Assembly (NCBI GenBank): GCA_014904845.1
Contig: MU119494.1
Location: forward strand, 6,818-64,330
Source of the DNA: Acephala macrosclerotiorum
Lineage: Eukaryota > Ascomycota > Leotiomycetes > Helotiales > Mollisiaceae
Direction: 5' to 3'
DNA: 57,513 nucleotides
The translations under genes were made by a program, and so were the position numbers. The first letter of the stretch is position 1. Each line of letters opens with the position of its first letter. Shown one piece after another: positions 38,441 through 47,665 of this stretch. Under the pieces are notes generated by a model. That model was not told the origin of the DNA. It saw only the letters and a list, made by a program, of their open reading frames with translations, and ran no database searches.

Positions 38441-38900
38441 GTTGAATGTGGTCATGCTTATTACTACACCACATCCACGCCGCATTCTAGCTCTCTTTCC
38501 CGTCCACCTTGTAAATTGGGGGCCGTGCTTATTCTTACACGCATCTACCCCACATCATCTTCCCAGTCTACCTTGTAAAGAATCATAAATTGTTGTTATA
38601 TAGGAGGGGTCACGATCTAACAATACTTATTGGTTAAGTAGTTGAATGCTAGGAGTCGTGCTTTACACCGCTTCCACGCCGCATCTACGCCGTATCTTAG
38701 CTCTTCCCAGTCTACCAGGTAAAAGAATTACAACTTGGTCAAGCCAAATGTTGGGGGCCATGCTTATTTTTACACAGCCTCCACCCCGGATGCCAGTTCT
38801 TCCCAGTCCACCTTGTAAAGAGTTGCAAATCGGTCAAGTGGTCAAATGTTGGGAGTCATGCTATTTCTACGCCTCATCACGCCTTCCATCCTCTTAGGGG
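38440..38900. repeat. Degenerate tandem array upstream of oxidase 4
   Basis: Four to five diverged copies of a unit of about 70-120 bases. A typical unit reads as a version of GTCATGCTTATTTCTACACC, then CCACGCCGCATCT, TAGCTCTTCCCAGTC and CACCTTGTAAAG. Copies start near 38452, 38522, 38652, 38757 and 38853. It lies in the promoter of the gene at 39025 and, like the array at 33.1-33.6 kb, contains ACGCCG (38477, 38676 and 38687). Confidence 0.75.
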
Positions 38901-39024
38901 TAAGGTCCCGAGGAAGTTCGGCTCCATCCCTCATCCCTTTCTGCTCACTGCCGACTGTATGCAATTGCATTCTCCCTGAATTCTCTTTTTCTCGTGGTCG
39001 ACTCAACTACTATTGACAACGAAC

Positions 39025-39833
39025 ATGGCGAAGTACGATCGCGTTTCCTCCGAGGACTCATCTAATGAGCACCTAATGCCAGATGACTCTTCCTCATTGT
39101 ATTCTCCAGTAACTCTACGTCGCTCAAGGCGTTTCGGTCTTAGCATTACAACAACATGTCTGTTAGTATATTGCGCGTTATCGACCACCGCCGTGGCAAT
39201 CTTCATGGTCGCAATCCTAAAGCAATTGCAGTTGCAAAGTAACGGCAATAGCTGCCAGGCCAACAAGGTGTTCAAGGCTGCATATGGTCACAATACTGCC
39301 TTGATGTCAGTAGATCACAAGTACGATTCACTGTGGGAGAACCAAGATGGCCAATCTCAAGTGCTTCTCCTTCCAGACGATGATTCCGACGGTGAGCTAG
39401 TGCCAGGAGCATTTTCGATGTAAGTAACTGCCATAAAAGACGTTGGTTGTGAAAATTCACAGACTGATAATTCATAAGGTTCCACCAACTACATTGCCTC
39501 TCTAGCCTTCGGCATGCTATACAAATGGCCCGCGAAGGTAAAGATCCTGGATTGGACCAAAAGGATAATACACACTGGCCGCATTGTATGGACTACCTGA
39601 GAAAGGCAAGTTTTCCACAATCATTTGAAGATGCTAATGAATTTAACAATATATAGACTATATTGTGTTGGGCGGATGGCACTATCGAACGAGAATCACT
39701 CTTAAACAATGGCAGTAGGTCTTGGACAATTGATGGTACACATGACGTTCGGCAATGTGGAGATAGCCGCTCTCTGATTAAGACAATGCGGGATCAGGGT
39801 AAAAATGTTACTATAGAGCCGTTCCCTGCTTAA
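39025..39833 (+). CDS. UstYa-like (DUF3328) oxidase 4, three exons
   Basis: I model exons 39025-39419, 39479-39605 and 39657-39833, giving 232 residues. The first intron (59 nt) is GTAAGT to ATAAG and restores the motif FHQLHCL (HQLHC at 134-138). The second motif, HWPHC, is at 164-168 and is followed by MDYLRK and TILCWADGTIE, which matches the usual family continuation. The second intron (51 nt) appears to start with GC (AAG|GCAAGT) and ends ATATAG, with GCTAATGA as branch point, so it is a GC-AG intron. The membrane segment is at about 38-64. N-terminal to HQLHC is the VDHKYDSLWE region. Start is ATG 39025. The C-terminus after the motifs is short and the protein lacks the long tail of oxidase 3. 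It is transcribed in the same direction as the precursor, 1.3 kb downstream of it. Confidence 0.92.
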
Positions 39834-39880
39834 AGAGTTGCATTGGTAATTTTTATGCAAATTAGTTTTGAAACTTTTAA

Positions 39881-40399
39881 AGAACGAGCGTGAGCTCGAA
39901 CTTGTTATAATCCAATATTCTAAGCTATGTCACTTGATATTCTCAATTGCTTTTAAATAATTATATTACTTGTTAAACGTAGTTGAAATTTTTGCAATAT
40001 ATAATAAGTAAATAATTTATTTTAATATTTTTTAAATCGTCGTTTAATACACATTTTAAAAGTTATACGATATTTTAAACGAGAAATTTAAAATTTTATA
40101 ATTAAATCGTCTAATTTTATTATTAATATAAATTTAAATTTAAAAATACATATTTATATAATATTAATAATTTATATGTATTTATAAAATATATTTTAAT
40201 ATATATTTTTATTTTTTATATTAATATTATTTTATTAAAATTTAATTAATTTATTTAAAATATATTAATTCGTTTAAATTATTAAAAAAAATTATATTAT
40301 AATTAATAATATATAAATTTAATAAAATTATTAAAAATAAATAAAATAATAATTAAAATTTATATTATTATTTTTTATTTATTATAATATTAATAACGA
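39881..40399. other. AT-rich segment closing the gene island
   Basis: Composition falls to almost pure A and T from about 39960. No open frames were found. This is the right boundary of the RiPP cluster island. Confidence 0.75.
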
Positions 40400-40595
40400 A
40401 TTATAAAATATATATAATATAAATAAAAATAATAATCTATTAAATAAAGAGCTCGATTATATATAGACAAGAGATCACGTGCATAGTATGTAAATATAAA
40501 GAGTTTCTCGTAATATGTTCCTTTCTTAAGAAAAAAACATCGCTTAGTAGTACGTTCTCGTACTTGTACCTTTAATTGTCAGCGTGTCTATATGT
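40400..40595 (+). repeat. Repeat family Z/X/Y, copy Z
   Basis: Contains AATAACGAATTATAAAATAT, then AATCTATTAAATAAAGAGCT, GATCACGTGCATAG and TTTCTCGTA, ending GTTCTCGTACTTGTACCTTT. A more degraded direct copy is at about 41340-41490 and an inverted copy at about 43555-43640. It is probably an LTR or LTR fragment. Confidence 0.6.
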
Positions 40596-40691
40596 CCATC
40601 CATGTACCAGTACCTCCTTCTATTCTTATGCTCAGCCTGCATTCTTGAAAGTGACTAGAACCAAGCACTCGTTTTTATGTTTTAAAGCAAG

Positions 40692-41204
40692 CTAAGGCCT
40701 AAGAGAGTTGATGTGCTCGACGGGAGCAGCGGCAGAGAGGGGTTTCGAGACGGCAGAGAGCTTTATAGACAGCAGAAAGGATTGGTGGCGCTGTCGTGGT
40801 CTGCAAGGAAAAGAGAGAGGTTTTTGAGGCATGGCGGCCTCAGGCTCGAATTGAGACTCAATTAAGAGCTCAACGTCGGTGGATAGGGCAAGCAGAGGCC
40901 CAGGGGCATCGATAGCGGCGATAGGAACGGTAGTCTCGACAATAGAGAGCTTGGCAGATCGTGTAGAGGATCGGTAGCGTCGTTGTCGTCGTCGAGGTTG
41001 TTGTTGAGGCTCTGCCAACTCAGCTAGTGCTTGAATTGGAGCCTCAGGCTTGAAATGAGACTCAATTAAGAGCTTAGGGGAATTCGAGGGCAACTCGACC
41101 ACTGGACGGTCAAAGAGCTTCGTAAAAGCCGTAGAAACAGCTTCGCGGATAGCGCGTTCGATAGAGAGTTGTATTTCAGTTTTAAGAGCAGTTGGAATAG
41201 CGTA
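40692..41204 (-). CDS. Unrecognised low-complexity open frame
   Basis: A minus-strand open frame of about 170 codons follows an in-frame TAA at about 41207, with no good ATG. The translation has an internal repeat (LLIESHFKPEAPIQ and LLIESQFEPEAAMP), a basic Q/R-rich patch and many Ala, Pro and Ser. It lies between two direct copies of the Z/X repeat, so it may be the residual interior of a small LTR element. I do not recognise a family, and the evidence for a real gene is weak. Confidence 0.3.
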   Translation of the reverse strand, partial: YAIPTALKTEIQLSIERAIREAVSTAFTKLFDRPVVELPSNSPKLLIESHFKPEAPIQALAELAEPQQQPRRRQRRYRSSTRSAKLSIVETTVPIAAIDAPGPLLALSTDVELLIESQFEPEAAMPQKPLSFPCRPRQRHQSFLLSIKLSAVSKPLSAAAPVEHINSLRP

Positions 41205-41339
41205 TTAGTGGTCTATAGCAACGTAATCGAGTATATCGATCGATCGATTGGTCGAGAACGCTAAAAGAGTTCGAGAATAAAATAAGAAATAAAATAAAAT
41301 AAGTATATTTTAAAATATAATAAAATTTATTAAATCGCA

Positions 41340-41490
41340 GAATATTATTACTATTTATTACGAAAGTAAATAAATATATATAATATAAATAAAAATAATA
41401 ATATATTAAATAAAAAATTATATACGTAATATATAAATATAAAAAATTTCTCGTACTAAAACTTTAATTTAACGAATAAAAAAAATATAA
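41340..41490 (+). repeat. Repeat family Z/X/Y, copy X
   Basis: Shares ATATATAATATAAATAAAAA and ATATTAAATAAAAAATTATA (RIP-altered) with copy Z, and ends in TTTCTCGTACTAAAACTTTA. It has a deletion relative to Z. With copy Y (inverted) it brackets the DUF924-like gene island. Confidence 0.6.
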
Positions 41491-41880
41491 AAATTTAATA
41501 TTTGATTTTTTTTAAAAAAATAAAATAAATTAAAATTTATTAAATCGAATTAAAAATAATAATAAAAAAATAATAAAAAAAACTAATAAAATTTAAAAAT
41601 TATTTAATAAATTATAAAATAATTATAAAAAAATTTAAAAAATTTTATTTTAAAAAACTAAAACGAATTATTATTAAATCGAAAAATATATTTAATATAA
41701 TTAAAATATTCGTTTTAAAATTTTTAAAAATTAAAATAATATTTAAAAATTTTATTAAAAAATAATATCGAAAAATGAATCGTAAAATCGTTATTTTAAA
41801 AATTATAAAATTTAATTTACGTAATTATATTATTCGATTATTAAAACGATTTAAATATAAAAAATAAATTTCGAAATTAT
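41491..41880. other. AT-rich segment, no gene seen
   Basis: About 390 bases of AT-rich, RIP-type sequence before the second gene island, which begins abruptly at about 41885. Confidence 0.7.
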
Positions 41881-42095
41881 AAAAAGATTTTTATTTTAAG
41901 TAGGATTTTGACAGGGATAGGATTTGGCACGGGATCTCGGTTATAGCGCATTCAGCCTGTTTAGTGACTGGACCTTAGCGATACGCGACTACCGTACCAT
42001 ATGTCGTCTTCGGCACTCATCTTTCTTTCACTCAAATCAACGTCTTCTCCAGTCTTTTAAACTTCCGCCCTTACATTATCGGAAGACCCATTGAA

Positions 42096-43001
42096 ATGGC
42101 CGATCAATTGAGCACTCTTCTTACCCCTGAACTCTTTGAGTCGCTGGTCAATGCTAAGCTCCCTTTCTCTATGACAGAGCCGCTGGACTTTGAAGATGTT
42201 GGCCAGAAGCAGTTTAAAGGCAAAGCACCGATCCCCAGCGAATTGGTTGAGCGCGTCTGGCGAGTTCTAAAGGCTCTCAGCAAGCTTGAGCTGGCATCTG
42301 TACCCGATCTTTTGCAGTTCCTCCCACCCATTACCGATGACCATTTTCCACGCCAGGCCCTAGGATTGCAGCTACTTCTCGACCAGATGACCAGGTCCTT
42401 ACTAAGAGGCGTTGATGGCCGCTGGAGAAGCGCATATTTCGATGTCATCAGTCTAAAATATGCGCATACCTTGGACACGCTATCCGAGGAGCAGAAGCCG
42501 TGGGCATGGAGTCGCTGGAAGACATTTGCTATGCTCGACTTCTGGGTTCTTGCCCGAACTTGGTATATCTGCCCGTTTGTCCACTCAGACGAGGCATCAG
42601 ACTCAGAACGCGCGCTTTTATTCACCGAAGAGACTCGCAATGTCGTCGAAAAAGAGACTGGGACCATTGACCCCTACCGTGCGGAGCGAGATTTCATTTT
42701 GTCTGACATTTATGGTGTTTCCATGATGCTCAAAGAAGGACCACCTGGTGCTGGGGCGACAGTCCAGATGTACGCGTATTGGATGTGCAAGCTCATGGAC
42801 CTCCATAAGCCCCTCGTGGACAAGTTTGGGCGTTATCCCTATAAAAACGCCTACTTCGGGAGACAAAACACGCCAGAGGAGGAAGAATGGTTTAAGAAGC
42901 GGGCTGGAAATCCTATGGCGTCAGAGGAACTCAGGAGTCGCCTGAAGCAGGACATAGATGCCGGAATTTGGACGCCTCTGGGCGCTGGTCGAATTGCCTG
43001 A
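42096..43001 (+). CDS. DUF924-family protein
   Basis: Intact single-exon gene, 301 residues. Family features are LQLLLDQMTRSLLRGVDGRW (91-110), corresponding to the LLDQ-R--RG core of DUF924, the FVHSDEASDSERA segment (161-173), corresponding to the PF-HSE region, and LVDKFGRYPYKNAYFGR--TPEEEEWF (240-266), which matches the C-terminal RFGR-P-RN--LGR-sT-EE block. DUF924 proteins are helical and of unknown biochemical function. There is no signal peptide or membrane segment, so it is probably cytosolic. The start is the first ATG after a CT-rich leader. It stands alone on a 1.5 kb island, 2.3 kb from oxidase 4. Membership in the RiPP cluster is possible but unproven; its promoter lacks the ACGCCG hexamer. 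Base use is ordinary, with no RIP damage. Confidence 0.88.
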   Translation: MADQLSTLLTPELFESLVNAKLPFSMTEPLDFEDVGQKQFKGKAPIPSELVERVWRVLKALSKLELASVPDLLQFLPPITDDHFPRQALGLQLLLDQMTRSLLRGVDGRWRSAYFDVISLKYAHTLDTLSEEQKPWAWSRWKTFAMLDFWVLARTWYICPFVHSDEASDSERALLFTEETRNVVEKETGTIDPYRAERDFILSDIYGVSMMLKEGPPGAGATVQMYAYWMCKLMDLHKPLVDKFGRYPYKNAYFGRQNTPEEEEWFKKRAGNPMASEELRSRLKQDIDAGIWTPLGAGRIA

Positions 43002-43399
43002 GGTGTTTGGGAAAAGGTTGTAATGAACAGGATGAGCCCTCAGACTAAAAGTTTCAGGGCATCAATTCACTATAGCTAGAGCTTTTCAGGGGCTGAGATT
43101 ACACGTCAGATCAGGAATACAGTTGCCATAGCTCGCAAAATAGCCATCAAGCAGAAGAGTGTCGTACTTTTCTCACACCTGAAACAGGCTGTGGCTGCGA
43201 GTAAGGAGTTTCTAAGCGAGGCCAATGGCCTAGACCATGTCAGCAGCATTTCTCTCTAGCGGGGGTATAGTATTATGGATCTGAAGACTTGGGAGATTGG
43301 GAGAGGTTGTACAAGCGGGCTTTGATCTCTTTTACTAACTTGGTTTGTTTGTAATCGTGTTTCCATTGAAAGGGTATATATAAACTAATAAAAGTTTAT

Positions 43400-46300
43400 T
43401 AAATTATTGTTAGTATTACTAGGGATACTTATTACTAGTAATAGACTAAAAACGAAAACATAAAATAATTTTAATTGTATTTATTAAATTATAATTTTAT
43501 TATTTAAAAAAAAATATAAAAATTAAAAAAATATAATTTCAATTTTAATAAAACTATTACGAGAAAACTCTATATATAAAGTAAATTTTATTATTAATTT
43601 ATATTTATATTATATATATTTATTTATTTTCGTAATAAAAACGATATTAATTCATTTAAAATTAGTATTACACGTAATTATTAAATTATTATTATATTTA
43701 TACCGAGAATTAAATTAATTTAATTAAATAAAAAAACAGTTTTTATTTTTTTTATTATAATTTATTAATATTTTAATATAAAAATTATATAATAAAACTT
43801 TAAAAATAATATTAATAAATTAATATTATTTTTAAAATTAATTGAAATTAAATAAAAACTTTTAAAATATTATATAAAAATTCGTTTTTTTTTTAATTTT
43901 TATTGTTTTTAATAATTTTTTTTTTTTTAGTTTTTTATATTATTTTTATTATTATTTTAATTTATTTTTTTATTCGAATTTTAAAATTTTATTAAATATT
44001 AATTTATTATAATATTCGTTAAATTAATTTAATTAATAATTTATTAAATTTTTTATAGTTTTTTATTTTTATATAATTAATAAAATATTATAATATTAAT
44101 TATAAAACGTTTTTTTAATCGTTTTTAATTTAATTAAATTAAATTTTTTATTAATTGATTATTTTTTAAATCGATTACTTTATTTAATTTATTATTACTT
44201 ATTTCCAATTCTAATAACTTTTTTATTCTTCAATAATTATATGAAATAAAATAAAAATAACGCTAATAAAGCCATTAAAGTCTAACGATACATTTTAATA
44301 GTTTTTAATTTTTATTTGTACTTTGTAAATAATCTCGATATTAACGAACTTAGAATTTGAACTAGTTATTATTTTTCGTCGTTTTTTAGACTTAAGTTGC
44401 ACTACTTTAGTCTTAAGTTATTTGATTCGATATTTATATTGTACAATAATAAAGTTTTTATCGTTTAAACTTTTGGTTACTTTTCTAAAAAGTATTTTAG
44501 TAATTACAAAGTCGATTATTTCAAGTCTCGTAATTTGACGAATATAATCTCGAACATTCTCACTTTTTTAAAGAGTTTTAAAAACAACTAATAATATATT
44601 CTAGTTTTATTCAAATATTGAATATTTTATTAAAGTTTTTAAAGTTTACTCGATCGTTTTATTACTATTTTCAAGTAATAATCGATTTATAAAAAATTTC
44701 GATAATTTGATTAATTATAATTCTAAAGTCGATTATTTTATTTTATAATTTATAATTATTAAATATTTATTCGAATTAATTTATAATAATTTAAAAAATT
44801 TCACTTTTTAATAGAAATTAAATCGTTTAAAAGAATTAAAGTATTAAATCGCTTTTGATAAATATATTTTAAAAAAAAAAATACGAATAAATTCAAAGAT
44901 TAAAATACATATAAAATATATAATAATAAAAATAATAAATAAATATTATTCGAATAATATTTCTATATAAATTTTAGTGTTTTATAATTTTTATAATCGT
45001 TTAATATAAATAAACGAAACTTTTTAAAGTCACGTAATATCGTTTGAAATATAAAAACTTTTTATAATTATTTAAAAATAATATTATTAAAAATTTATTT
45101 ATTTTTAATTGTAATAAACTTTTAATTTTTATAAAAATATAATTTTATAAGAAACTATTATTATTAGATTAATTTATTTTTGAATATAATTAATAAATAT
45201 AATGTTTTTTCGATTATTAAAATATACTCGATAAATAAAATTTAAATTTTAAATTTTAATTATTTTTTTTAAATAAAATATTTTTCGATATTTTTTATTA
45301 TTAGTTTATTTTCTTTTTAGTTTTTTATAATCTTTATTTCGTTAATATTTTAACGATTTTTCGATTTAATAATTTTAATAATCGAAATTTCTAGTTTTTA
45401 AAACCAATTTTTAAAAATATCGAAAATAGTATTATTAACGCGTATAAAATCGATTTTAAATTGTTTTTTAATTTTAAAAATAAAATTCCAATGAAAAAAA
45501 CTAATTATTTAACGTTTTTCGAGTAATATTATATTATATTTAATAATCAAAATTCGTTCGACAAAAACTCGAATTTATTTATAAATAGAATTTTGTTTAA
45601 AGCGTTTTTAAATCAGTATTTAATTCGTAAAACGTTATTTTTAAATTGAGAAAAACTTTTAACGATATATATAAACTTTTGATCGAAAAAAGCAATTTAA
45701 TTTTTTGTTTTAAAATATGTTTTGTAGTATACTTTATTCGAGACTAGTTTTATACTCGAATTTATTATTAATTATATTTTTAAGCGCGCATTAAATATCG
45801 TTTTTAATATATAAAAACTTTATAATTATTTTTAATTAATTACAAAGTTTAAAAAGTTTTATTAAAAAATAATTAAAATATAAAAAATAATAATGTATTA
45901 AATAAAACGATCGATTTAAAAAATAATCAATTAATAAAAAATTTAATTTATTCGTAAAACGAAAATAAATTTATATAAACAATTATTAAAATTTTAAAAA
46001 AATCGAATTATTAAATAATTATATTAATAATAAATTCGATTACGATTATTATATTAATTTTTTTTATTATATTATATTTTTAATAAAATTGTATTAAATA
46101 AAAAAAATTTTAATTTCGAATTTTTTATTATTTTATTAATATTTATTTATTTAAATAATTTTATATTTAATTTAAAAATTAAAATTTTTATTATTTATAA
46201 ATAAATTATTAATAAAAACTAATAATTTTATAATAAATAAATTAAATATAATATATTTAAATTTTTAATTTTGTATTTAATATAATAATTTTTTTTTATT

Positions 46301-46616
46301 AGATTTTAATATTAAATAATAATAAATTATAATAATATAAATTTTTTTAATATATTATTTTTAATATTTAGTTTATAAATTTAAAAAATTAATATTTATT
46401 AATTTAAAATTTTTATTTTAATTTTTTTATAAATAAATTATATTTTTATATTTAATTAAAATATATTTATTAAAATTTAATAATATTAAAAAAAATTTGA
46501 ATTTAATTAAAAATTTAATATTATTAAATTCGTTTTATTTAATAATAAATTTTTTTAATTAATATAAATATATTATCAATTTATATTTTAATAATATTAA
46601 ATTTTTTTTAATATTT
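43400..46616. other. AT-rich region, part less degraded, no gene seen
   Basis: About 3.2 kb of AT-rich sequence. The part from about 44160 to 45800 keeps noticeably more C and G than the rest and is probably a less mutated transposon relic, but no recognisable domain could be read. An inverted copy (Y) of the repeat at 40400 and 41340 lies at about 43555-43640. Confidence 0.6.
43555..43640 (-). repeat. Repeat family Z/X/Y, copy Y (inverted)
   Basis: The reverse complement contains TTATTACGAAAATAAATAAA, ATATATAATATAAATA and TTTTCTCGTAATAG, matching copies X and Z. It is shorter than the others. Confidence 0.55.
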
Positions 46617-46944
46617 TATTACGAATCACATAGAGACTAACGAGAATCATAGAATGTACGAAGCGAATAAAGACTCGAAAAGCAAAAATCACGAGACTTA
46701 TATCACGTGATAAAGCCCTGAAAGATAGAGCCTTGAACTAATTGAAAACTCTATAAACAAAAACTTTAATAAACGCGAAAGTTCTATATAAATAATAGAT
46801 TTCTTTAATAAATAAAAATTTCGTATTTAATTCAAATAAATTAATTTAATAATCTAATTAGTAATTAATAATATTTCGTTCAAATTTTTTAGTTTTTATT
46901 ATATAATTTTAATCGATAATACGTTTAACAATTAATTCGTTATA
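46617..46944 (+). repeat. Left LTR of element C (328 bp)
   Basis: Keeps more C and G than its partner and includes ATCACGTGAT near 46702. Its length equals the right LTR exactly. Confidence 0.9.
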
Positions 46945-47607
46945 TTTTAAATATTGCTTTTTGTAATACTAATTAAATATTTTTAAAATATATTCGTAAT
47001 TTTATTAATATTTAAAAATACTACGAAATTTATATTATTAAAATATAATATAGAAATTTTTATTAAAATCAAAATTAAAATATTTAAATCGTTTAATAAA
47101 ACTCGAAATAAATTACGCGTTTATTTTATATAATATTAATTTTATTTTAAATTTAACGAGAATATATTTCACTTTAAAAATAAACAAATTTTTTAATATA
47201 TAAAATATTTAATAAAAACAATTTTTAATTAAATAAAAATTACATAATAAAATTATTTTAATAGTAGTAAAATCGTTTAATAAAAACTATTAACTATAAA
47301 ATTACGAAAATATTCGAATATATAAATAAAAAATAAATCGTCGAATGAAAATTACAAATTTTAAAATAAAAAAAAATCGTTTTTATTTATATCGTCGAAT
47401 TTCAATAATTTGTAAATAAAATCAATTAAAAAAAAATCGTTTTCATACAATAATTTTATATTAGACTTAAAAATTCGATTAAAAACGAATTAATTTAACG
47501 CGATAAATTAAAAACATTTCAAAATATAATAAATATATTAATTTAAATCGATAATCGATTTTACGAGCGAATATTTGAAAAGAAAAAACGATATACACTA
47601 AAATTTG

Positions 47608-47647
<40 letters not shown>

Positions 47648-47665
47648 AAAAAAAAAAAAAAAAAA
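47608..47665. repeat. Poly-A tract in element C
   Basis: Nearly pure A for about 58 bases, with one T interruption; inside the gag-proximal part of the element by position. Probably expanded by slippage after G-to-A mutation of purine-rich coding sequence. Confidence 0.85.

Noticed and set aside
38162..38445. Two overlapping short frames downstream of the precursor
   Set aside because: Mutually overlapping in different frames, no homology signal, partly inside repeat units.
42104..42667. Minus-strand 187-codon frame
   Set aside because: Antisense shadow of the DUF924-like gene.
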